A stretch of DNA of 64,000 nt. Origin: Ipomoea triloba. Lineage: Eukaryota > Streptophyta > Magnoliopsida > Solanales > Convolvulaceae. The stretch covers positions 24,887,546 to 24,951,545 of the forward strand of contig NC_044924.1 of the NCBI RefSeq assembly GCF_003576645.1, read 5' to 3'. The notes under the pieces were generated by a model, which was not told the origin of the DNA, did not search any database, and worked only from the letters and a program-made list of their open reading frames with translations. Shown in pieces: positions 1 to 10,236 of the stretch. Position numbers and translations under genes: made by a program. The stretch's first letter is position 1. Each line of letters opens with the position of its first letter.

Positions 1-939
1 AATAAGCTATGGTTTAACGTTTGTGCACTCAAACGAATAAACTCGGCTAACTAGAACACGACTTTGAACACACAGAGAGAAGGAAGATGATGAGTAGGAT
101 TTCGAGGGAGAAAGCTTAGAATAAATCACCTGGTATATCCAAAGGCTTATATAGGAGAAGGAAGGACGATAAATAACATTTATCATGTGATAATAATTAA
201 AATCAGTCAATGTAACATTCATAATAGACAACCATTAACCTAAAAATTAATTCTAAAATTTAAAATTAGAATTAAATTACAATTAATTCCGTAAAATCAC
301 GAATTAATAGACCAGGAACGGTAATCCAAACAGTAGTTTGAGAAGTAACTATTTCGAACAATACCTACAAAAGATACCCGGAAAGTTACAAGAATTGGCC
401 TTTCGGTCAAATGGCCGAATAGTTACTCGCCTTGTGACTATTTGGTCCCCAAGTCCGAGTGTTTGGCACCTGCCTTGTGACTATTTGGTCACATAGTCAA
501 ATAAGTCAAGTAGTCACTGCTCGGACAGTGGCAAAAGGATTTGAAAATATTTTTGAAAAATTGACATAATTTTTCGTGTCTGCAGGTGTCGACATACACG
601 AGCCAAGCCTTTTTCAGGCTCATTCTAAAATTTGATTTGCATCTCCCTTACGCACGAGAGAGCATCTATGATATACAATTCAACATCTTTCTAAAAGGCT
701 CTTGTATATATAGTGGTACAAATTCCATTATTGTTTCATTTTCCAACATAAATGGGTTTACTTTGAAAATTAATTTTTCATTTACCCATTATCCGCTTTG
801 AGCATACAATATATTAATTTTTTCGTCTCACATATATTTGTACCACAAATAGCACCTTCCAACATTATTTAAAACAAAAACTCGTGTTTTGAACCAAAAT
901 CAAGCAAAACGGCTTAATTTCCTTTTTATTTAACTAAAA
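1..939. other. Intergenic; possible degenerate LTR fragment
   Basis: No coding region is supported; the open frames here are short and not plant-gene-like. Read on the minus strand, the first 200 bases carry a TATATAAG box near 148-155 followed by pyrimidine-rich sequence, as in an LTR promoter. No matching second LTR or TSD is visible, so this is only a possibility. The stretch 380-530 repeats short motifs such as CTTGTGACTATTTGGTC twice. Confidence 0.3.
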
Positions 940-1091
940 TTAGAGGTGTCAAGGTGGGCTTAAATCCGCGGGCCTGTACTAAACCACCTCGCGGTAGAAC
1001 AGGTTAGGGCCTAAAATTTTTTACCCGCGAAAATACTGGTCTCGCGATTTGGAGGGTAACATGTGAGCTTTTCATATATATATTTAAATTT

Positions 1092-1609
1092 GAGTCATTT
1101 CCAATTTTTTGTCCTACTATTATTGGGGCATTACCAAATTTAGCCCACTTCATTAATTTTTGCCACATTGCGGCCAGTCTTATTTAGTCAGTGCCACTTT
1201 TAGTCCACCGTTAAAATTTTTGTCAAATAATCGTCCAAAACAGGGGTATTTTGGCATTTTTATGCTTTGATCATCTCCTTTATCCTTTGTAGTGGTTTTC
1301 CTTACTCATTTTCATCCAATGAAGAGGTTCGGCGAAAGTCATGGCTTTGTAATGTGGCTCACATGGCTTTCGCCGAACCTCTTCATTGGATGAAAATGTG
1401 TAAGGAAACCCACTGCAAAGGGTTAAGGAGATGACCAAAGCATGAAAACACAAAAAATACCCCTGTTTTAGGCTGTCATTTGACGAAAATTTTAAGGACT
1501 AAAAGTGGCAATGACTAAATAAGATTGGCTGCATGGTGGCAAAAATTAATAAAATGGACTAAAATTGGCAATATCCCAATAACAGTAGGACCAAAAATTG
1601 AAATGACTC
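1092..1609. mobile_element. Mutator-like MITE with long TIRs
   Basis: The two halves are inverted repeats of roughly 240 bp each, starting GAGTCATTTC at both ends. The 9-bp TSD TTTAAATTT is exact (1083-1091 and 1610-1618). A 9-bp TSD with very long TIRs is the hallmark of Mutator-like elements. The TSD is AT-rich and itself palindromic, which lowers its weight slightly. The centre (1307-1398) is a nearly perfect hairpin. No ORF of note. Confidence 0.75.
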
Positions 1610-1689
1610 TTTAAATTTTTTAATTTTTAAACACAAAAAAATTTAAAATTATTTAGATTAAATTATTTGAATATAGAATAATAATATAA

Positions 1690-2653
1690 AGGAAAATTGC
1701 ATTTTTCGTCCCTAAGTTATAGGGTAATTGTAGAATTCGTCCCTAAGTTATGGTAATACTCACTTTTCGTCCCTAAGTTCTCATTGGCGTTGCACTTTTC
1801 GTCCCTGAGTTATCCAAATTACAAATTTCGTCCCTAAGTTATCATTGCGTTGCACTTTTTGTCCCTAACATAAGTGTGCAAACTTCGTTAAATTTTCGTT
1901 TAAAAAAATTTTAATCGAACTTTTCCGGTTCAATGCCAATTTTTTTAACGAAGTTTACTGAAAAAGTTCGATTAAAATTTTTTTAAAACGAAAGTTTACC
2001 GAAGTTTGCAAACTTAAGTTAGGGACGAAAACTACTTCGGTAAATTTTCTTTTAAAAATATTTTAATTGAACTTTTCCGGTTCAATGCCAATTTTTTTAA
2101 CGAAGTTTACTGAAAAAGTTCGATTAAAATTTTTTTAAAACTAAAGTTTACCGAAGTTTGCAAACTTAAGTTAGTGACGAAAACTACTTCGGTAAATTTT
2201 CGTTTAAAAATTTTTTAATCGAACTTTTTCGGTTCAATGCCAATTTTCTTTAACGAAGTTTACTGAAAAAGTTCGATTAAGAATTTTTTAAATCGAAAAT
2301 TTATCGAAGTTTGCAAACTTAAGTTATGGACGAAAACTAATTCGGTAAATTTTCGTTTAAAAAATTTTTAATCGAATTTTTCCGGTTCAATGCCAATTTT
2401 TTTAACGAAGTTTACTGAAAAAGTTCGATTAATTTTTTTTTAAAACGAAAGTTTACCGAAGTTTGCAAACTTAAGTTAGGGACGAAAAGTGTAACGCAAT
2501 GATAACTTAGGGACGAAATTTGCAATTTGAATAACCCATGGACGAAAAGTGCAACGTCAATGAGAAGTTAGAGACGAAAAGTGAGTATTACCATAACTTA
2601 GGGACGAATTCTACAATTACCCTATAACTTAGGGACGAAAAATGCAATTTCCC
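1690..2653. mobile_element. Mutator-like TIR element with inner palindromic array
   Basis: The ends are inverted copies containing AAATTGCATTTTTCGTCCC. Arms of about 180 bp repeat the motif TTCGTCCCTAAGTTA several times. The 9-bp flanks ATAATATAA (1681-1689 and 2654-2662) match exactly. The middle is a tandem array described separately. Non-coding. Confidence 0.65.
1877..2477. repeat. Four tandem ~152-bp units, each a palindrome
   Basis: The anchor word AACTTAAG recurs near 2011, 2163, 2317 and 2468, a period of about 152 bp. Within each unit the first half (CTTCGGTAAATTTTCG...) returns inverted in the second half (...AAAGTTTACCGAAG), so each copy can fold alone. Confidence 0.7.
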
Positions 2654-3179
2654 ATAATATAATTATTTTTAAAGTTAGGCCTAGCCAAAGGGGGCTGCGA
2701 GCCCGCATGAGGCAGGTTAGGTTTGCATAATCTTAGCCCGCGGGCTTTATGGGTCGGCCTGCGAAAAAAAATACTTCGGTGGACGGGCCAGATCGCATTG
2801 ACACCCCTAACTGAAATCTAGTGGTTTTGGTTTGATTTTTTTTGTACTTTTTTTAATTTTATTTTGTAAATTTCTATATTAAAATTTATTTTTAGAATTT
2901 TTAATTTTATTATTTTCAGTGTATATAGTATTTAAAAACTTTTATTTTGTTATTTAAATTTATTTTTTATTTAAAATCAAAATTATAATTATAATGTTGA
3001 AATTATTAATTATAGAAAAGTGAATAAAATAATAAACTAGAGATTTAATGAGTAGGGCCCACAAAAAAAAAGTGAAGGGGGAATGATGGTAGAGAAAATA
3101 TGAGAGGAGATTATAAGGTGATGTGGAGAAGTTGTGCTCACACTTTGGAGAGAAAATGGGAGAATCATTGTAAATAGTC

Positions 3180-3862
3180 TTAGAGCATCTCCATTAGTAA
3201 TTTTTAGGTTTTTATTTTGTTTATTTATTTTTTTTATGGGGCCAAACATGAGTAAGAGTGAGGGAAGAAGAGAGAAATTTGAGATATCCTAATAAAGTAT
3301 GATGTGGGCTCCATTAAAATATAAAAAATTAAAAAAAGTTCCTAGATGGTGCGGTGCGCTAGGCGAACAGAAGCGTCCAGCCGGGCGTGTAAACAACTTA
3401 AAATAAAAATTTTTTAAAGTTTGCTTCCCCCCATTTTTTTCCTCTTACCTCATCATTCTCTTCCCTATTTGGAAGCATAAAAACCACCAAAAACCTAGAC
3501 TAATGAGGATTTTTGCTCAATTTTTAGGAAGAAAAAACCATGCCATGGTTTTTACATTAATGGGAATGTTAATTTTTAGATGATTTTTTTACTACAAATT
3601 AGGGCTTTTTGTTGAGTCTAAGTGAAAAGAGAAAAGGAGAAAAGGAAGCTCAGATATGCGCGTGTTGCGCAATATTTGCGTTTAGAAGGCGTGTGCTACT
3701 GGGCATGTAAATATATGCTTATTATTTTTTTTAAAAAAAATTGTTGTCAAATTCCTTTTTTTCTTTTTTTTATTTCTTTTTTTTTTCCCTCATCATCTCT
3801 CTCTTAATTGGCATCTCAAAACCACAAAAAAATAAAACTTAAGACTATTGAGGATGCTCTTA
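3180..3862. mobile_element. MITE with GAGCATC termini
   Basis: The left end TTAGAGCATCTCCATTAGT matches the inverted right end TAAGAGCATCCTCAATAGT. The element contains GC-rich words such as GCGTCCAGCCGGGCGTG and long homopolymer runs. A related element lies at 31539-31893. I could not settle a TSD, so the superfamily is left open. Confidence 0.5.
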
Positions 3863-4405
3863 GCAACATTTTAAGAAACACAAAAAAATGTACAACTTAT
3901 TATTGCAAATAATAATAAATTTCACTTTTGGTTTCCTAACTATTATATGTGAATCACATTTGATTATTGATTATTAAAAATTTTTAATTAGGTACATAAG
4001 TATGTAAGTTCCATCACATTTGGTCTTGTCGTTCAATTTTTTGACCAATTATTGCTGAAAGTGCTCATTTCGGAAGAAGCAAATGTCGTGCTCCTTCCGG
4101 AAGGAGCACTTCCGGCAATAGTTGGCAGGAAAATTAGACAGCATGACCAGATGTGGTACAAATTACATAGCCATGCAACTAATTAGAAAATTTTATTAAT
4201 CAATGAGTAAATATGATTAATGTATAATAGTGAGAGGACCAAAAGTGAAAATTTATCTTGTAAATAATTACGTTAATATATTTCATATTTTTTGTATAGC
4301 CCTGCTATCATTGACTTTTATATACTCTATATTTTAGTAGATATGGAGTAATAGATAGATATTAAAAATACTACTTGTGCTTTCGAATTCTACTTCGAAT
4401 TTTTA

Positions 4406-4607
4406 CAGCACGTTTGGTTCACGGAATGAATTTGGAGGGAATAGGAATGTTATTCCACAGGCAATGGAATAGATAAGGAATAGAATATGAATTATATAAT
4501 GTTGTTTGGTTCGTTGAATGAATAGACTTTAGGAATTGTATTCCATTGTTTAGTTGGTTAAAGGAATAGAAATGTAATAGGTTTTAAAGACATAAATACC
4601 CTTATAC

Positions 4608-4658
<51 letters not shown>

Positions 4659-4679
4659 GGACAACTCATATATAAACAA

Positions 4680-4715
<36 letters not shown>

Positions 4716-5084
4716 TATTATTATTATTATTATTATTTGTGTGTGTGTGTGTGTATATATATATATTGATAGCTAAAAATTATAATTAATTAAATATATA
4801 CATTTATATAATACATTATATTTATTAAATATAAATATTAAATAATGTACAAAGGGTATTTTTGATATTTATACTATAAAAGCTATTCCCAAGAGCATGG
4901 GAATAGCTAATACCAAACCCCCCCCCCCCTTCCCCCCCAAGGAATGGCTATTCCCTTTACAAATGTAATAGCTCATTCCTTGGAATGTCATTCCCATGAT
5001 AAAATGAACAAAACAAACAATGGAATAGGTCATTCCAAGGAATGCTATTCCATTCATAACATATTCCATGAACCAAACATGCCA
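4406..5084. mobile_element. Tourist-like (PIF/Harbinger) MITE
   Basis: The left terminus CAGCACGTTTGGTTCACGGA pairs with the right terminus ending CCATGAACCAAACATGCCA. The 3-bp TSD TTA is present at 4403-4405 and 5085-5087, as expected for PIF/Harbinger MITEs. Subterminal repeats of GGAATAG/CATTCC lie in both halves. The core has two AAT/ATT microsatellites (about 4607-4657 and 4681-4737) and a TG/TA run. Confidence 0.65.
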
Positions 5085-5197
5085 TTAGGGTATGTTTACT
5101 TCCGTTCTCTGTTTTCTATTCTCTATTTTTAAAAAAAGTTACTTAGATGGTGCGCATCAGGCAAACAGAAGCGTCCAGCTAGTATAGCCCTACTCTC

Positions 5198-5767
5198 TAG
5201 GGGTGGGCAGTTCGGTTCGGTTTTACCTAACCGAATCGTACCGAACCGAACCGAAGTGGTTTCGGTTCGGTATAAACCGAAAGAACCGATCGGTACTTAC
5301 TGTAGAGAAACCGAACGGTTCGGTTTTTTACTGAATCGAACCGAAAACCGTTCGGTTTTTTTTTTATTATATATAATAAATAAATAAATATTAAATAATA
5401 ATAATTAATAACCCCTCAACCCTAACGCATGCAAAGTGCAAACAATCAAACAGATACGTGATACGTCGACCCCTCGAGTGTTTCTGGCTCTATTCTTGCT
5501 CAGTCTAACTCTCCTCAACTCTTCTCTACAATTTGGATTGTTATGTTAATTTTGTGTTTGAATTGTTTGGTTGTTATGTAATATTTATATTTTAGACTTT
5601 CGATTATGTTGAAAATTAGTAAATGTTGAAAATTGAACATCCTAAACCGAAACCGAACCGTTTCATACCGAACCGAACTTTATTGTAAAACCGAATGATA
5701 TCATTTTTTGTAATACCGAAATACCGAAAAAAAAAAACCGAATCGAATCACGAAGTGCCCACCTGTA
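5198..5767. mobile_element. hAT-like MITE, TTCGGTTCGG-rich
   Basis: The termini are TAGGGGTGGGCA on the left and TGCCCACCTGTA on the right, inverted with mismatches. The 8-bp TSD CTACTCTC is exact (5190-5197 and 5768-5775). Subterminal regions are dense in TTCGGTTCGG and its complement, typical of abundant plant hAT MITEs. Non-coding. Confidence 0.75.
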
Positions 5768-6194
5768 CTACTCTCATTGACTTTTATATACTCTGTATTT
5801 TAGTAGATATGGAGTAGTAGATAGATATGAAAATACTATTTGTGCTTTCAAAATCTACTCCCAACTTGTAGGGTCCGTTTACTTCTGTTCTTTGTTTTCT
5901 ATTCTCTATTAAAATAAAAAGTTACCTAGATTGTGCGCATCATGCAAAAAAAGCGTCCAACCGATATAGCACTACTCTCATTGACTTTTATATACTCTGT
6001 ATTTTAGTAGATATGAAGTAGTAGATAGATATGAAAATACTACTTGTGCTTTCAAAATCTACTTCCAACTTTTAGGGTCTGTTTACTTTCGTTCTCTATT
6101 TACTTACGTTAATATATTTCATATTTTTGGTATAGCCCTACTCTCATCGACTTTTATATACTCTGTATTTTAGTAGATATGGAGTAGTAGATAG
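5768..6194. repeat. Degenerate tandem repeat, unit ~170-200 bp
   Basis: The block starting CTCATTGACTTTTATATACTC and ending near CTACTTGTGCTTTCAAAATC recurs near 5771, 5976 and 6144. A further copy lies near 4310-4400, before the Tourist MITE. The third copy is cut by the LTR element at 6195 and resumes at 12454. The copies also carry a GTTTACTT...GTTCTCT motif. Confidence 0.6.
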
Positions 6195-6565
6195 TGATGG
6201 GTAAATACCCCAGGGACTACTGTAGAAATATAATGTATAGTCCGGGTATTGTTGTACCCTTAAAAGGTCGGGTGTCCCTTAGAAATTGTTAAGGGTCAAA
6301 TGTAATATTATATTCCTGAAGGGTCAGGTCCTATTTCTATATAAAGGACCTGACCCTCCTTGTATTGGGATGGGGAAAATGCATGGATCACTTTGATCCT
6401 TTCATCATGTCCATCCTTCACTCTCTCTCTCTCGTTCTTGGCTCATCTTCTCCAGGGAGGAAACCATAGCTTTCCTCCCCAAGCATACACACTCCATACA
6501 CTACATCATACACAATCAAACACACGTGGTGTAAATCCGTACCCCCGTTTACATTTACACCATCA
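6195..6565 (+). repeat. Left LTR, type A (371 bp)
   Basis: Begins TGATGGGTAAATACCCC and ends TTTACACCATCA. A TATATAAAG box lies near 6338-6346. It is essentially identical to 9866-10236, which has the same length. GATAG precedes it. Confidence 0.85.
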
Positions 6566-6584
6566 TTGGCGCCGTCTGTGGGGA
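6566..6584 (+). other. Primer-binding-site-like motif
   Basis: TTGGCGCCGTCTGTGGGGA follows the LTR directly. Plant Tat/Athila-type Gypsy elements carry a closely similar TGGCGCCGT... primer site at this position. I did not match it to a specific tRNA. Confidence 0.65.
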
Positions 6585-7481
6585 ATGCGACGAAATGCCG
6601 TGTTCCTCTAATCACCATCCTCAAGCACCATCAACAACAACAAAAACGAATTACGAACCAAACGCCGGCGACCGTGACCGAAAACTTTTTCCAATGCATG
6701 CGCTCGACACGGGGAAAGATTGTCCTCTCCAGCTCCAGTCCGGGCGAGAATGAAAAAGAAGAAGAAGTGCACTAACACCGGCCACCGGCCTCCGCCGACA
6801 CTGCCATCAACCGTCGGACATCGTGGTTAGCTATCAGTCAAAGAAGAAGAAAAACGAAGGGAAATTACAGCATACCGCAACCCTTCACTACCGTTCGCAA
6901 TCTCGACCTCCTGCTTATGATACCCTTCACTACCGTTCGCAATCTCGACCTCCTGCTTATGATAGATCGGAGAATGAGAAGACGAGCAGCGACGACGAGC
7001 CATGGTTCTCCGGTCCGACAACAGCATAAGCGAACGCCATCTTAGCCGCCACAACCGCCCTCTCTACTGCCGGCGACGTCCTCTCCTCTCCCGCGAGCGG
7101 TCTAGCTCTCCCACTCCCGACGCCCTTGATGAAGAAGGAGATGGAAGGAGCCAAGGTCGCCGGTAGACACCACCGGAAGGATATGCAATCGCCGGCGACG
7201 TCTCTCTCTGGTGTGAAGAAGCAAAACGAAGATGACAGAACTGTTTTCCTCTTCTTCATAATTATTCTTCTTCATTATTATTATTATTATAATAATAATA
7301 TTATTATATGTATATATTATATAGTGGGGAACAATGCTCCCACTAACTTATTATCATTTAAAAAAAAAAAAAAAAAAAATAAAAGCAAAAGTAGCAGCAG
7401 CTTTCGGCTGCTACTTTGCATAAAGTGGGGGACTTTGTCCCCACGATATATTTTTAAATTAAAAAAAAAAAGTTTGTAATT

Positions 7482-7506
7482 NNNNNNNNNNNNNNNNNNN
7501 NNNNNN
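7482..7506. other. Assembly gap (25 N)
   Basis: A run of exactly 25 N, the same length as the gap at 11633-11657, which suggests a fixed-size placeholder. A single N also occurs at 8013, exactly at the junction of the two internal copies. Confidence 0.98.
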
Positions 7507-7648
7507 AAGTGAAACGTGGTACGTCATCTGGTCGATTGTGTTGTTTGATGTGTTTGAACGGTGGTTTATTTTTCCTCTGATCATGGCCTCTGTCCCGATT
7601 GGCCGGCTGCTCATCACGTCTTTTTGCCATGTTGGCTTCGGTGGCGTC
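7507..7648 (-). pseudogene. Short gag fragment beside the gap
   Basis: About 140 bp almost identical to 11360-11502, part of the minus-strand gag remnant. It differs by a small insertion near 7540. It sits directly beside the N gap and interrupts the internal copy, so it probably marks a contig-joining artefact rather than a biological insertion. Confidence 0.7.
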
Positions 7649-8013
7649 TGCTACTTTGCATAAAGTGGGGGACTTTGTCCCCACGATATATTTTTAAATT
7701 AAAAAAAAAAAGTTTGTAATTATATATTTTATTATAATTATATAATTGATTATTTATATTTAATGATTATGTTAATCATTAACAATATTCTTAGAATTTT
7801 TAAGTTCACAGGTTCTCTATCAGATTGATCAGAATGCTGTGAAGTATTTACAAGAACCTAGTAGCATATGTTGTTTGAGAAATTGAAGATGCTCCAGCAA
7901 TTATTCAGGAGGCCAGCTTCAACATGCTACTCGGAATTAGAACTACAATGTTCCTAGATTTGGCTAGAGATTGAAAATTGTAGCCAATGTACATTGTATA
8001 GGACCATTGTAAN

Positions 8014-9181
8014 AACAACAACAAAAACGAATTACGAACCAAACGCCGGCGACCGTGGCCGAAAACTTTTTCCAATGCATGCGCTCGACACGGGGAAAGA
8101 TTGTCCTCTCCAGCTCCAGTCCGGGCGAGAATGAAAAAGAAGAAGAAGTGCACTAACACCGGCCACCGGCCTCCGCCGACACTGCCATCAACCGTCGGAC
8201 ATCGCGGTTAGCTATCAGTCAAAGAAGAAGAAAAACGAAGGGAAATTACAGCATACCGCAACCCTTCACTACCGTTCGCAATCTCGACCTCCTGCTTATG
8301 ATAGATCGGAGAATGAGAAGACGAGCAGCGACGACGAGCCATGGTTCTCCGGTCCGACAACAGCATAAGCGAACGCCATCTTAGCCGCCACAACCGCCCT
8401 CTCTACTGCCGGCGACGTCCTCTCCTCTCCCGCGAGCGGTCTAGCTCTCCCACTCCCGACGCCCTTGATGAAGAAGGAGATGGAAGGAGCCAAGGTCGCC
8501 GGTAGACACCACCGGAAGGATATGCAATCGCCGGCGACGTCTCTCTCTGGTGTGAAGAAGCAAAACGAAGATGACAGAACTGTTTTCCTCTTCTTCATAA
8601 TTATTCCTCATTATTATTATTATTATAATAATAATATTATTATATGTATATATTATATAGTGGGGAACAATGCTCCCCACTAACTTATTATCATTTAAAA
8701 AAAAATAAAAAAAATAAAAAATAAAAGCAAAAGTAGCAGCAGCTTTCGGCTGCTACTTTGCATAAAGTGGGGGACTTTGTCCCCCACGATATATTTTTAA
8801 ATTAAAAAAAAAAAGACTTTGTCCCCCACGATATATTTTTAAATTAAAAAAAAAAAAGTTTGTAATTATATATTTTATTATATAATTATATAATTGATTA
8901 TTTATATTTTAATGATTATGTTAATCATTAACAATATTCTTAGAATTTTTAAGTTCACAGGTTCTCTATCAGATTGATCAGAATGCTGTGAAGTATTTAC
9001 AAGAACCTAGTAGCATATGTTGTTTGAGAAATTGAAGATGCTCCAGCAATTATTCAGGAGGCCAGCTTCAACATGCTACTCGGAATTAGAACTACAATGT
9101 TCCTAGATTTGGCTAGAGATTGAAAATTGTAGCCAATGTACATTGTATAGGACCATTGTAATAAAAAAAAAAAAAAAAAAA
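8014..9181. repeat. Internal duplication, copy 2, ending in poly(A)
   Basis: Uninterrupted second copy of the 6634-8012 material. Near 8956 a TTCACAG|GTTCTC context could be a splice acceptor followed by a short frame that stops near 9031. The copy ends in a run of about 20 A (9162-9181) after TATAGGACCATTGTAAT. This arrangement resembles the 3' end of a captured polyadenylated transcript. The source gene is not recognised. Confidence 0.6.
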
Positions 9182-9182
9182 A

Positions 9183-9445
9183 TCTGCACGAAACTTTCGT
9201 TTGAGGTTTTGTTCAACCTGCACGAATTTTCGTTTGGGGCGTTCGCCTGCACGACTGCACGATCTTCGTTTGGGGTGCGTTCGGCTGCACGAGTCTTCGT
9301 TTGGGGTTCGGCCTGCACGAGTCTTCGTTTGGGGTTGCATGCACGAATTTTTCGTTTGGGTTTTTTATTGACCTGCACGAATTTTTCGTTTGGGGTTTTG
9401 TTCAACCTACACGAATTTTTCGTTTGGGGTTTTTTGTTTGACCTG
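9183..9445. repeat. Minisatellite, ~30-36-bp unit
   Basis: About eight imperfect copies of a unit built on TGCACGA...TTCGTTTGGGG. Unit lengths vary because the TTTT and linker stretches differ. The array begins immediately after the poly(A) run. Confidence 0.8.
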
Positions 9446-9865
9446 CATGCATGACGTGCATATCTGCATTTTTATCTCAACTTTTTGCAGGATGATGAAT
9501 TTCTGAAAAGCTCACTGGATAATGGACATGAAAAATCGCTAGAGATTCAACCTAGAAAAGCTGATCAAACTGCATAAAACCAAGACAACCCCCTTTTATT
9601 GTCTTTAAATGATTACGCATTTTTGGTTGTACTCTTTTTCCCTTAGCTAGGTTTTTTCCCATAGGGTTTTTCTTAGCCTAAGGTTTTTAACGAGGCAACC
9701 AGCGTAAATCACGCCCCTCATGCTCAACTCAAACTTGAGGGGTTCATCACAGACTATTAAGGCATTCAGATCGGGGAGACTTTGCTTGTAACAAGTTGGC
9801 CGCCCGGAGCACATTTTACTTCTCGAACCTGACGACTCTCGCAGATTCAAGAAGTGGGGGACTTG
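9446..9865 (+). other. 3' internal region of LTR element with polypurine tract
   Basis: A TTTTTGCAG acceptor-like site near 9482-9490 is followed by a short open frame ending in TAA near 9578. Next come CTAGGTTTTTTCCC and GTTTTTAACGAGGCAACC, words typical of the region before the 3' LTR of plant Gypsy elements. The tract AAGTGGGGGACT ends directly before the LTR at 9866. Confidence 0.6.
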
Positions 9866-10236
9866 TGATGGGTAAATACCCCAGGGACTACTGTAGAAAT
9901 ATAATGTATAGTCCGGGTATTGTTGTACCCTTAAAAGGTCGGGTGTCCCTTAGAAATTGTTAAGGGTCAAATGTAATATTATATTCCTGAAGGGTCAGGT
10001 CCTATTTCTATATAAAGGACCTGACCCTCCTTGTATTGGGATGGGGAAAATGCATGGATCACTTTGATCCTTTCATCATGTCCATCCTTCACTCTCTCTC
10101 TCTCGTTCTTGGCTCATCTTCTCCAGGGAGGAAACCATAGCTTTCCTCCCCAAGCATACACACTCCATACACTACATCATACACAATCAAACACACGTGG
10201 TGTAAATCCGTACCCCCGTTTACATTTACACCATCA
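9866..10236 (+). repeat. Second LTR of type A (371 bp)
   Basis: Same length, ends and TATA box as 6195-6565. It is preceded by a polypurine tract, as a 3' LTR should be. However, CTCTG follows it rather than GATAG, so this is not the outer end of the insertion. Confidence 0.85.

Larger units (their letters stand above)
940..2808. mobile_element. hAT-like MITE carrying two later insertions
   Basis: The left end reads TTAGAGGTGTCAA and the right end TTGACACCCCT, an inverted pair. Flanking 8-mers are AACTAAAA (932-939) and AACTGAAA (2809-2816), an 8-bp TSD with one mismatch, as hAT elements make. Subterminal sequence is rich in GCGGGC/GCCCGC-type words. Two other TIR elements (1092-1609 and 1690-2653) sit inside it; without them the host element is only about 370 bp. 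It has no coding capacity. Confidence 0.6.
6634..8012. repeat. Internal duplication, copy 1, interrupted by a gap
   Basis: 6634-7481 and 7650-8012 repeat at 8014-9162. The GC-rich part (6640-7250) looks genic, with short open frames both ways, but matches nothing I recognise. Copy 1 holds an extra tandem copy of a ~43-bp unit (near 6890-6962). The later part (7800-8012) reads like the 3' end of a transcript. Between the parts lie the N gap and a 140-bp piece matching 11360-11502. Confidence 0.7.

Noticed and set aside
6957..7259. 100-aa minus-strand frame, duplicated at 8296-8598
   Set aside because: Two identical copies exist only because the region is duplicated. There is no recognisable domain and an overlapping plus frame is equally open.
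9183..9445. CRISPR-like regularly spaced repeats
   Set aside because: Units are tandem and variable, without unique spacers, inside a plant retroelement. It is a minisatellite.
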